A DNA stretch of 64,000 bases, taken from positions 18,129 to 82,128 of the forward strand of contig JAKSDI010000303.1 in NCBI GenBank assembly GCA_022360175.1, in the 5' to 3' direction. Within the stretch, counting starts at the first letter, position 1; every line of letters starts with the position of its first letter. The translations under genes and the position numbers were made by a program. This stretch comes from Chitinophagales bacterium. GTDB taxonomy: Bacteria; Bacteroidota; Bacteroidia; Chitinophagales; Saprospiraceae. Positions 34,636 to 42,108 of the stretch are shown here, one piece after another. Below the pieces are notes generated by a model. It had not been told where the DNA came from. It did no database searches and saw nothing but the letters and a program-made list of their open reading frames with translations.

Positions 34636-35864
34636 TGGCAGACACTAATGGTCAGTTGCTCGCTATTATTTACTCAGCCCCCCGAAAAAATGGAATAACT
34701 ATGCAAGCCATCGCCCCAACATTTATTCTCTTGGCTGTGTTGATTAGTCTCAATATGGCAGGACCTTTGTATTCCCAAACATTCCAACTTACAGGGTGGC
34801 ATCAGAGTGTAAGTTGCCTTCAAGAAATAACACCACAACCTCCTGTTACTAACCATTCAGATATAACACTAAAGACACTTACTTATACCGATGAGTACTT
34901 CCGTTTAGGATGTACAGCAACGGGATTTCAAGGATATTTTTCGCCTTCCAGATGGCAGGCGGAACACGAAAAAGGTGACGGTGGGGTAGATGTCACCGGA
35001 GCTCCCAATTCAGTATTAGTTGAAGGGGCTAATAGTGCTTCAGTCGTTATGCTTGCTGGTAGTAGTGCAGCCTATAAGATTGCAATTCCTGCTACTGGCT
35101 ATGCTAAATTCAACTGGAGTTATATTGGGGGCTCCAATCTTTTGGACAATTCTTTCTATATCACTATAAATGATGAACCAATTGATCAGTTAAAAGAAAC
35201 GAACCGTAGTGGTACTTTCTTTTCTGGATTATTGCAAGCAGGTGATTATATAAGCCTTCATGCTAATGCTCCTAACAAAGGTTTCAAAATAAAACTGAGC
35301 AATTTTGAGTTCATTAGTAATACTATCGCAATATATGAAAGAGAATGGACTGCTCTAGATGTAAACAATGAAATGTCTACATTTATACAACATGTGAGCA
35401 TTAAAAAGCCTGATCTTTCTACAATTGTATTTCCCTCTAATTATGATGGTTACCACTTACCTGTATTAGATTACAGTCCTAGTGTTGAGCCTGAATGGAC
35501 AGGTTATCCTGTTTTTGATCTCGATGGATCTAATTACACCTCTTCAGATCAGTTTCCTCTGGAAGATGCACTTGGGACGATAGAATATAAGTGGGAAGAT
35601 GAGTACCTCTATGAAGGTGGATTCTGCATTATATATCGTCACTGGACGATTAGTGACTATTGTGGCGGAAACACCGTTAAACATACACAGATTCTCAAAA
35701 TGGCAGGCGGTTGCCCTGAGAGCATACCAGAAATGGAAGAGAGAAATATTCCTCCTCATTTGCTTCAACAAGCACCTGCTGTATTACCTGAAGGTTATGA
35801 AATCACACACTCTACAGAATGGATGACTCCTGATCAGCATTTATTAGATGTAAAAGCCTGGTAG
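34635..35864 (+). CDS. Secreted protein with HYR-like domain
   Basis: A signal peptide begins at the internal ATG 34701 (MQAIAPTFILLAVLISLNMA...), while the ATG at 34635 would add 22 residues and is coupled to an upstream short ORF; I keep the longer form but the shorter is equally plausible. The body has a beta-sandwich-like part ('GAPNSVLVEGANSASVVML', 'TGYAKFNWSYIGGSN') and a later segment ('EREWTALDVNNEMSTFIQHVSIKKPDLSTIVFP', 'IIYRHWTISDYCGGNTVKHTQ') typical of HYR-type repeats in Bacteroidota surface proteins. There is no T9SS sorting domain at the C-terminus, so it may be truncated relative to those proteins. Confidence 0.6.
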   Translation: MADTNGQLLAIIYSAPRKNGITMQAIAPTFILLAVLISLNMAGPLYSQTFQLTGWHQSVSCLQEITPQPPVTNHSDITLKTLTYTDEYFRLGCTATGFQGYFSPSRWQAEHEKGDGGVDVTGAPNSVLVEGANSASVVMLAGSSAAYKIAIPATGYAKFNWSYIGGSNLLDNSFYITINDEPIDQLKETNRSGTFFSGLLQAGDYISLHANAPNKGFKIKLSNFEFISNTIAIYEREWTALDVNNEMSTFIQHVSIKKPDLSTIVFPSNYDGYHLPVLDYSPSVEPEWTGYPVFDLDGSNYTSSDQFPLEDALGTIEYKWEDEYLYEGGFCIIYRHWTISDYCGGNTVKHTQILKMAGGCPESIPEMEERNIPPHLLQQAPAVLPEGYEITHSTEWMTPDQHLLDVKAW

Positions 35865-35917
35865 AGTTAGTAGATAAAAGATTTAGTTTAACACAGTCCA
35901 ACGTGAGTATTTATAGT

Positions 35918-35946
35918 AAGAGCGGCTTTTTGCCGCTCTTTTTTTA
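35918..35946 (+). terminator. Classic Rho-independent terminator
   Basis: AAGAGCGGC-TTTTT-GCCGCTCTT forms a perfect 9-bp GC-rich stem followed by TTTTTT. It ends the secreted-protein transcript ahead of the convergent hydrolase gene. Confidence 0.9.
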
Positions 35947-35959
35947 TTAAGGAAGCCAT

Positions 35960-37015
35960 TTAAGGTGCTTCTTTTATAAAATCTGATACAATCTGAATAT
36001 ATTCTTCTTTTTCGTCCCACCATATTTCGTGTCCAGCATTTTCAACAAAATGATACCGGCCTTTAGGGTAAAGATCAACATATTCGTAAGCATAACTAAA
36101 AGGAATGTAATCACATTGTCCCTGAAGCACGAGGATAGGAATTTTGGAATTGGTCAGGTAAGAGCGTACATCCGGCACATCTGTTTGATTCGTTGCCAGA
36201 TAAGCATATAGCCCCCCTCCCCCTTCTTCAGGCAATACATTATCAATATCACAAACCATTCCTTTTGTAAAATTTGATGCCAGGTTATTAAGTATTCGAT
36301 CCATTTGTTTATCAGACACAAATTTTCTGTCGAAAAGCAAAGCTCCGGTTGTAGCCAAGATTGCTTTTGGCTTAAGTGCTGTACGATTTACATCTTTAAC
36401 GAAATCATACGGCTTTTTAAAAGATAAGCTATCGGGTATTGGATACAGGCTATCCAAATCAATATACGCTCCTCCTTGTTCTCTATAAGGAATTAAACCT
36501 CCTGGAGATGCAAATACAATACGGCTGACCTTATTTGAGTGGTAAGCAGAATAGTGAGCTGCTAATATACTTCCAAAAGACTGGCCTATCAGAATCACAC
36601 TCGGAGCATTTATATGCCGGTTAATGATTTCATCTAAGTCGCGAATATGGGCTTCAAAAGAAACATCAGAAAATCGTTTCATTCTATCAGACAAACCGGA
36701 GCCTCTTTGATCATAGAGATATATATCATGTCCTTCTTCTGTTAAAGCACGAAGCGTTTTTATAATACTACTATGCACGTAACCTCCAGGGCCCCCATGC
36801 AAAAAAACAATTGGCTTCTTAAGGCTATCGCCCTTCGCTTTACAGTGCGTATAAGCAATGCGAAATCCTTCTTTCATTTCCCAATACAAAGTAGAATCCC
36901 TTGGAGTTATAGGTTTTACTTTCTCCTTTTCGGGGATGAACACCATCACAATAAATACTAACAGCAAAAACAAAAAAGCATATAACAGCCCTTTGCCCAA
37001 TTTCTTTACATTCAT
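35960..37015 (-). CDS. Alpha/beta hydrolase, proline iminopeptidase-like
   Basis: The 351-residue protein has an N-terminal membrane anchor (about 9-27). It then shows the oxyanion-hole motif 'FLHGGPGGYVH', 'YLYDQRGSGLSDR', the nucleophile elbow 'GQSFGS' with Ser146, and late 'LVLQGQCDYIP' and 'VENAGHEIWW' supplying the Asp and His of the triad. The HGGPG motif is characteristic of proline iminopeptidases and related hydrolases. The anchored domain is probably periplasmic. Substrate is unknown. Confidence 0.85.
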   Translation of the reverse strand: MNVKKLGKGLLYAFLFLLLVFIVMVFIPEKEKVKPITPRDSTLYWEMKEGFRIAYTHCKAKGDSLKKPIVFLHGGPGGYVHSSIIKTLRALTEEGHDIYLYDQRGSGLSDRMKRFSDVSFEAHIRDLDEIINRHINAPSVILIGQSFGSILAAHYSAYHSNKVSRIVFASPGGLIPYREQGGAYIDLDSLYPIPDSLSFKKPYDFVKDVNRTALKPKAILATTGALLFDRKFVSDKQMDRILNNLASNFTKGMVCDIDNVLPEEGGGGLYAYLATNQTDVPDVRSYLTNSKIPILVLQGQCDYIPFSYAYEYVDLYPKGRYHFVENAGHEIWWDEKEEYIQIVSDFIKEAP

Positions 37016-37151
37016 TTTTTTGAATCTAACTTATCAAGCTCAGCGGCTTCAATAGAATTTTTATGATATACAGATGAAAAATGATGATGTACGACTATAG
37101 AACATATCTCATATTTTATGTACATTCCCCCAGCATCGAAATATTATTGAT

Positions 37152-38315
37152 ATGAATCAGGACACATTATTTTCCGAATTCAACGCAACAACTAAAACCG
37201 ATTGGCTTAACAAAGTCATAAAGGACCTCAAGGGAAAGCCACTGGAAGACCTCAATTGGCAGTTAGAGGATAGTATTGAACTTCCTCCTTTTTATCATCC
37301 TGACGATAAAAAGACAGTTGAGAGCCAAGCTCCTATTGCTAGCAGCAGTCCAGACTGGGAAATTGGAGAATACATTGATGTTCACGATATGGCTACTGCC
37401 AACGAGATACTGCTAGAAAGTTTACAGGGAGGTGTTGAAGCTCCACTACTCCGATTATATAAACCTATTAATCAGGAAGAGCTTAGTCGATTACTTCAGG
37501 GCGTAGATGTTACTATTATCTCTTTGCACTTTGGAGAATATTACTCTGAGAAACAACCTACTACCCTTTTCCATCATCTGATTACCTATTTCGAAAATTC
37601 AAACATTGATTTGAATAAAATTAATGGGTCAATAGATTTCGATCCTCTTTTAGACTGGGCTCAGCCACCTATTGATCAATTGGCGGAAATGATTAAAACA
37701 TGCCAGGAGAAAATGCCTAACTTCCGCCCTCTACAAATTAATGCGAATCGGTTCCACGGTGGGCCAGAACAAACGAGCGCTGAACTTGCTTACACCATTG
37801 CCAAAGGCAGCGAATACCTTGCTCGCCTCAACAAACATGGTATCAAACCTGCAACCGCCAATGCTTATTTACAAATTGGCGTTTCTATTAGTAAAAGTTA
37901 CTTTGTAGAAATAGCAAAATTAAGAGCACTCAAAATATTATGGGCTAATATTCTGAATGCTTACGGAGCAGAAGCCAGTATTCCTTCTTTGGCTGTACAT
38001 TTTTCTAAAGAAAGCCAGGACGAACAGACTTATACAAATATGATTAGGGCAAGTACACAGTCTATGTCCGCCATAATTGGTGGTGCAGACAAGCTATATG
38101 TACTTCCTGCTAATCGTGGTAATAATGAAGCAAGTTCTTCTTTCACCCGCCGCATCGCGAGGAATGTACAACACTTATTAAAAATGGAAAGTCATTTCAA
38201 TCAGGTAATTGATGCAGGTGCTGGTAGTTATTATATTGAAGCTGTCACTAAGAAGTTGGCAGAAAATGCCTGGGAACAATTCAAAACACTGGAAAAGGAA
38301 GGCGCTTTTGCATAA
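37152..38315 (+). CDS. mutA: Methylmalonyl-CoA mutase small subunit
   Basis: The small subunit partners the B12-binding large subunit in converting succinyl-CoA and methylmalonyl-CoA. The 387-residue protein begins 'LFSEFNATTKTDWLNKVIKDLKGKPLEDLNWQLED', the family's opening. It continues with 'FRPLQINANRFHGGPEQTSAELAYTIAKGSEYL' and 'YVLPANRGNNEASSSFTRRIARNVQHLLKMESHFNQVIDAGAGSYYIE'. There is no C-terminal cobalamin domain, as expected for a Bacteroidota small subunit, and it is somewhat shorter than usual. The mutB gene is not next to it: a terminator and a tRNA gene follow. Confidence 0.88.
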   Translation: MNQDTLFSEFNATTKTDWLNKVIKDLKGKPLEDLNWQLEDSIELPPFYHPDDKKTVESQAPIASSSPDWEIGEYIDVHDMATANEILLESLQGGVEAPLLRLYKPINQEELSRLLQGVDVTIISLHFGEYYSEKQPTTLFHHLITYFENSNIDLNKINGSIDFDPLLDWAQPPIDQLAEMIKTCQEKMPNFRPLQINANRFHGGPEQTSAELAYTIAKGSEYLARLNKHGIKPATANAYLQIGVSISKSYFVEIAKLRALKILWANILNAYGAEASIPSLAVHFSKESQDEQTYTNMIRASTQSMSAIIGGADKLYVLPANRGNNEASSSFTRRIARNVQHLLKMESHFNQVIDAGAGSYYIEAVTKKLAENAWEQFKTLEKEGAFA

Positions 38316-38351
38316 AAAGCATCTTTAAATACACTAAGTATAAGCAAAAAA

Positions 38352-38377
38352 AAGAGCAGAACGAAAGTTCTGCTCTT
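38352..38377 (-). terminator. Terminator of tRNA-Lys
   Basis: AAGAGCAGAAC-GAAA-GTTCTGCTCTT is a perfect 11-bp stem. On the minus strand it follows the tRNA gene and is followed by TTTTTTTTGC. On the plus strand it follows mutA and may serve both. Confidence 0.85.
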
Positions 38378-38386
38378 ATCATTTTG

Positions 38387-38460
38387 TGAGCCCGCTGGGG
38401 CTCGAACCCAGGACCCCTTGATTAAAAGTCAAGTGCTCTAGCCAACTGAGCTACGGGCTC
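38387..38460 (-). tRNA. tRNA-Lys (anticodon TTT)
   Basis: The minus strand folds as a full cloverleaf. The acceptor stem pairs GAGCCCG with CGGGCTC, the D arm is GCTC-AGTTGGCTA-GAGC, and the anticodon arm CTTGA-CTTTTAA-TCAAG places TTT at positions 34-36. The variable loop is GGGTC and the T arm CTGGG-TTCGAGC-CCCAG. The discriminator base is A. The CCA end is not encoded. A consensus promoter lies about 40 bp upstream and a terminator 10 bp downstream. Confidence 0.97.
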
Positions 38461-38500
38461 AAAATGATTTTATTTAAAGTACCTTTCGTCAAAGGCGATG

Positions 38501-38531
38501 CAAATATACAGGCATTTTTTTAAGAAACAAA
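38501..38531 (-). promoter_or_regulatory. Consensus promoter of tRNA-Lys
   Basis: On the minus strand TTTG (38531-38528), exactly 19 bp, then TATATTTG (38508-38501). It is a perfect match to the Bacteroidota housekeeping promoter and gives a leader of about 36 nt before the mature tRNA. Confidence 0.8.
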
Positions 38532-38613
38532 CCTTTGATGTTTTTTTTCTTCTTTTTAATAGTGACAAATTTCTAACACTACTGATAATCAAAAAGTTCC
38601 TAGGCAAAAAAAA

Positions 38614-39702
38614 TTAACCTTGGTGATATTCAAAATCAAACTCGAGTTGGATTCCATCCAAATCTTGCTCCTTTGAAAGATTTGACACAGAAACTCCAAG
38701 TAATCGAACCTGCTGAATATTTTCATCATCCTCGTCCAACAATTCGTGGGTTACTTTTATAAGATAATCCAGGTCTCTTACTTCTGCATTAAAAGTCCGG
38801 CTTCGAGTGAGTATCCTAAAATCCGGCATTTTAGCTTTTATCGTTATTGTGCGACCATAGTTATCTGATTTTTTCATGTAAGAAAAAACAACCTCGCTTA
38901 AATACGTCAGCTTCGTTTTCATTTCCTCTTTAGAGGATATATCTTCTTTATAAGTTCGCTCAGCACCAATTGATTTTCTAATTCGATTTGGGTTGACTGG
39001 CCGGCTATCTTCAGCTCTAACGATTCGAAAATAGTGCCTGCCCACTTTACCAAAACGTTTAACGAGATCAATCTCTGTATACCTTTTAAGGTCACCTCCT
39101 TTAAAAATTCCCATCCTCCGCATTTTTTCTGCGGTTACTTTCCCAATTCCATGAAATGCTTCAATAGGCAGTTCTGCTATAAAATCCTCGGCTTCTGCTG
39201 GGGTAATAACTTTCATGCCATTTGGCTTATTAATATCGGAAGCTACCTTTGCTAAAAACTTATTGAACGACACCCCCGCAGAAGCTGTTAAACCCGTTGT
39301 CTTATAAATTCTATGCCGAATTTGATCGGCAATTAGTGTTGCTGATGGGGGGCCTTTTTTGGGTACAGTCACATCCATAAACGCCTCATCTAATGAAAGA
39401 GGCTCTACTAAATCTGTATAATCATGAAAGATTTCCCTAATCTGAGAGGAAACTTCCCGGTATACATCGAAACGAGATTTCACAAAGATAAGATGGGGAC
39501 ACAAACGCTTGGCAGTTACACTTGGCATAGCTGATCGCACACCAAACTGACGTGCTTCATAACTCGCTGAAGCTACTACCCCTCGCATGCTAGAGCCACC
39601 AACAGCTACAGGCCTCCCACGCAATTCAGGTGCATCCCGTTGCTCTACAGATGCATAAAAGGCATCCATATCAATATGGATAATTTTACGATCCCGGCTC
39701 AT
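38614..39702 (-). CDS. dinB: DNA polymerase IV (Y-family)
   Basis: The protein performs translesion DNA synthesis. Its 362 residues show 'KIIHIDMDAFYASVEQRD' with the metal-binding Asp and the steric-gate region, 'PLSLDEAFMDVT' with the catalytic Asp-Glu, 'TASAGVSFNKFLAKVASDINKPNG', the helix-hairpin-helix 'LPIEAFHGIGKVTAEKMRRMGI', and a little-finger domain. The C-terminal 'IQLEFDF' is a likely sliding-clamp binding motif. The gene is single and divergent from the sigma-factor gene. Confidence 0.95.
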   Translation of the reverse strand: MSRDRKIIHIDMDAFYASVEQRDAPELRGRPVAVGGSSMRGVVASASYEARQFGVRSAMPSVTAKRLCPHLIFVKSRFDVYREVSSQIREIFHDYTDLVEPLSLDEAFMDVTVPKKGPPSATLIADQIRHRIYKTTGLTASAGVSFNKFLAKVASDINKPNGMKVITPAEAEDFIAELPIEAFHGIGKVTAEKMRRMGIFKGGDLKRYTEIDLVKRFGKVGRHYFRIVRAEDSRPVNPNRIRKSIGAERTYKEDISSKEEMKTKLTYLSEVVFSYMKKSDNYGRTITIKAKMPDFRILTRSRTFNAEVRDLDYLIKVTHELLDEDDENIQQVRLLGVSVSNLSKEQDLDGIQLEFDFEYHQG

Positions 39703-39826
39703 TACAGTTCAGTTTGTATACTGACGAAAATAGTTCTTTTTTGCTTAAGATATTCCTGAATAATTTGAAAAAGCGTAATGGAGGATATATTTTTATTTAG
39801 GGTATAAGAAAGTCGTAAGTTGTCAT

Positions 39827-41128
39827 TTGAAAAATGAGTTGATAAATGTGAAAAACAAGTTAGAAATAAATGAATTAGTAGAACATTTTTTCCGGCATGA
39901 ATCCGGAAAATTGATGGCTATGCTAACAAGATTTTTTGGCCCTCATAACTTACTTCTTGTCGAAGATATCGTACAAGATACCTTAATCGAGGCCATTAGT
40001 AATTGGACCTATAAAGGAATTCCTGAAAATCATGTGAACTGGTTATATACTGTCGCAAAAAATAAGGCTTTAAACGTTATAAAAAGGGAGAAGTATCAGG
40101 AAAAGTACATTTTTGAAAATCTTCATGACGCAAAGATCCATCAACAAATTGATCCAGCTACCATTGACCTTTTCTCAGAGGAAAGCATTGTGGATGATCA
40201 ATTGCGAATGATGTTTATGTGCTGTCACCCTTCCATTTCACAGGATTCTCAGGTGGCGCTAATTCTCAAAACACTATGTGGGTTCAGCATCAGTGAAATA
40301 GCCAAAGCTTTTTTGACTAATAATGAAAACATCAATAAGCGCTTAGTCAGAGCTAGAAAGGCCATTCGTGAGAATAAAATTCCGTTTAGTGTACCTTCTA
40401 AGCAGCAAATAGACTTAAGAGTCGACGCGGTTTTAGAGGCCATCTACCTTTTATTCAATGAAGGTTATAGTGCCTCTAATGGGGATGATGTGATCCGCAA
40501 AGACCTTTGTCAGGAATCCATTTATCTAGCAGAAATCATTGCAACACACAAGTTTATTAGCAATAAATCTAAGCCCTATTCACTATTGGCATTGATGCAA
40601 TTAAATGCTGCTCGTTTTAAAGCCCGGGAAGACGAAAATGGAGATATAATTACACTCAGTGAGCAAGATCGAACACTTTGGGATTATCAAATGATAGGAG
40701 AAGGCTTTTCCAATTTGGAGAAAGCAGCTCAGAACAAAGTATTTTCAAAATACCATATCCTGGCAGCTATTTCTGCTTATCATTGTTCCGCTGCAGATTT
40801 CGAATCAACAAACTGGGGAAATATCCTTTCACTTTACGAAAGTTTACTAACTATTGATAATTCGCCTATTGTCATACTCAACTATTCCATTGTCCTTGCT
40901 AAAACAGGTAAAATTATAGAAGCGCTGGCAGAATTAGGTGCAATAGAAGATCAAAGAGAAATGAAGTCAAACCATTTATTTTATGCCACTAAAACTGAGT
41001 TTCAGATCGCATTGAAACAATATGACCTAGCAAAAGGTACACTAAAAAAAGCTATTGCACTTGCTCCTTTATCCAAAGAAAAGCGCCTGCTCAAAAATAG
41101 GTTTACAACTTATTTTAATAAAAAATAA
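39827..41128 (+). CDS. ECF sigma factor with C-terminal TPR-like extension (ECF42-type)
   Basis: The N-terminal half has sigma2 ('LTRFFGPHNLLLVEDIVQDTLIEAISNW', 'NHVNWLYTVAKNKALNVIKREK') and sigma4 ('DSQVALILKTLCGFSISEIAKAFLTNNENINKRLVRARKAI'). The remaining 230 residues form a helical, TPR-like domain ('FNEGYSASNGDDVIRKDLCQESIYLAEII', 'YHILAAISAYHC'), the mark of the group usually called ECF42. There is no anti-sigma gene; instead a DGPF/YCII gene follows, as is usual for this group. The start is uncertain: there is no ATG, and TTG 39827 or GTG 39848 are candidates. Confidence 0.88.
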   Translation: MKNELINVKNKLEINELVEHFFRHESGKLMAMLTRFFGPHNLLLVEDIVQDTLIEAISNWTYKGIPENHVNWLYTVAKNKALNVIKREKYQEKYIFENLHDAKIHQQIDPATIDLFSEESIVDDQLRMMFMCCHPSISQDSQVALILKTLCGFSISEIAKAFLTNNENINKRLVRARKAIRENKIPFSVPSKQQIDLRVDAVLEAIYLLFNEGYSASNGDDVIRKDLCQESIYLAEIIATHKFISNKSKPYSLLALMQLNAARFKAREDENGDIITLSEQDRTLWDYQMIGEGFSNLEKAAQNKVFSKYHILAAISAYHCSAADFESTNWGNILSLYESLLTIDNSPIVILNYSIVLAKTGKIIEALAELGAIEDQREMKSNHLFYATKTEFQIALKQYDLAKGTLKKAIALAPLSKEKRLLKNRFTTYFNKK

Positions 41129-41205
41129 GTCCGGATGTCCTTATTCATTAAGCCCAATTGTCATTGGGGTGTAAAGCATTATTATTAATACAAAAGATTA
41201 AAACA

Positions 41206-41562
41206 ATGAAAGATTTTCTTTTAATCATTAAAACAGAAGGGTGTATTTGGACAGATTTATCTACGGAGCAACTGCAACACCACATGGAACAGGGTGCCAG
41301 GTATATTGGCGGGCTCATGGAAAAAGGAATATTAAAAGCTGCCAATCCTACAGATAAAGAAGGTAGCAGACTAGTATCTGAACAGAATGGAGCTTTAAAA
41401 GATGGTCCTTTTAATGAAAGTAAGGAAATAGTAGCTGGTTTTTTTCACATCAGTGCAAAAGATATAAACGAAGCTACTGAAATTGCCAAGAAAAACCCTA
41501 TTTTTCAAGATATCCCCACCAAGATTGAGGTTCATCCATTGATGCCCATAGGAGGGAATTAA
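41206..41562 (+). CDS. YCII-related DGPF domain protein
   Basis: The 118-residue protein from ATG 41206 has a ferredoxin-like fold, to judge from 'MKDFLLIIKTEG' and 'EIVAGFFHISAKDINEATEIAKKNP'. The D-G-P-F motif (66-69 in 'LKDGPFNESKE') names the family. Genes of this family regularly lie beside ECF42 sigma factors and are thought to be their targets or sensors; their chemistry is not settled. The upstream frame from 41158 lacks similarity and is dropped. Confidence 0.88.
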   Translation: MKDFLLIIKTEGCIWTDLSTEQLQHHMEQGARYIGGLMEKGILKAANPTDKEGSRLVSEQNGALKDGPFNESKEIVAGFFHISAKDINEATEIAKKNPIFQDIPTKIEVHPLMPIGGN

Positions 41563-41581
41563 TCATAAAGACAACTAATGC

Positions 41582-41620
41582 AAAAGCCATAATGAATTCA
41601 AACTTTCATTATGGCTTTTT
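41582..41620 (+). terminator. Terminator after the DGPF gene
   Basis: AAAAGCCATAATGA pairs with TCATTATGGCTTTTT around a 10-nt loop and ends in a T run, 20 bp after the DGPF stop. Confidence 0.8.
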
Positions 41621-41656
41621 ACATTTGGAGATATTCTATTAAAATCCAGTCCTCTT

Positions 41657-42058
41657 ATGAATAAATTTCAAGACACTCTAAACACCATCACCCCCAAACA
41701 ACTATTCCTAATAGATAGCTTTGGAGCATTATTAACGGCTTTTATGCTTGGTATTGTGCTCGCCAGGCTTGAAAGTTTTTTTGGAATGCCAAGAGATATT
41801 TTATATATCTTATCTCTTATCGCCTGTGTATTTGCCTTATATTCCTTTATCTGCTATCGTTTCACACCAGTAAACTGGCCGTTATTTTTAAGGATAATAG
41901 CCATTGCTAATTTGGCATATTGTATCCTTACTATAAGCTGTATTATCTACCTATATCAGCTACTTACTATTTGGGGGTTACTATACTTTCTACTTGAATG
42001 TATAGTAATTGTTGTATTGGTAAGCATAGAATGGAGGAAAGCGGCTACTAAAGGCTGA
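41657..42058 (+). CDS. Small integral membrane protein
   Basis: The 133-residue protein has four predicted membrane helices (about 17-36, 48-66, 76-98, 104-124) and a short basic C-terminus (EWRKAATKG). I do not recognise a family. A -7-like TACATTTG (41620-41627), partly inside the preceding terminator tail, could be its promoter. It is followed by a bidirectional hairpin. Confidence 0.65.
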   Translation: MNKFQDTLNTITPKQLFLIDSFGALLTAFMLGIVLARLESFFGMPRDILYILSLIACVFALYSFICYRFTPVNWPLFLRIIAIANLAYCILTISCIIYLYQLLTIWGLLYFLLECIVIVVLVSIEWRKAATKG

Positions 42059-42068
42059 TGATTATATA

Positions 42069-42100
42069 GTCCGTGGTGATTTATTGAAATCACCACGGAC
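42069..42100. terminator. GGTGATTT-type hairpin
   Basis: GTCCGTGGTGATTT-ATTG-AAATCACCACGGAC is a perfect 14-bp stem between the small membrane protein and the convergent RND pump gene. It shares the GGTGATTT/AAATCACC top with hairpins at 61952-62070. Confidence 0.8.
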
Positions 42101-42108
42101 ATATATAA

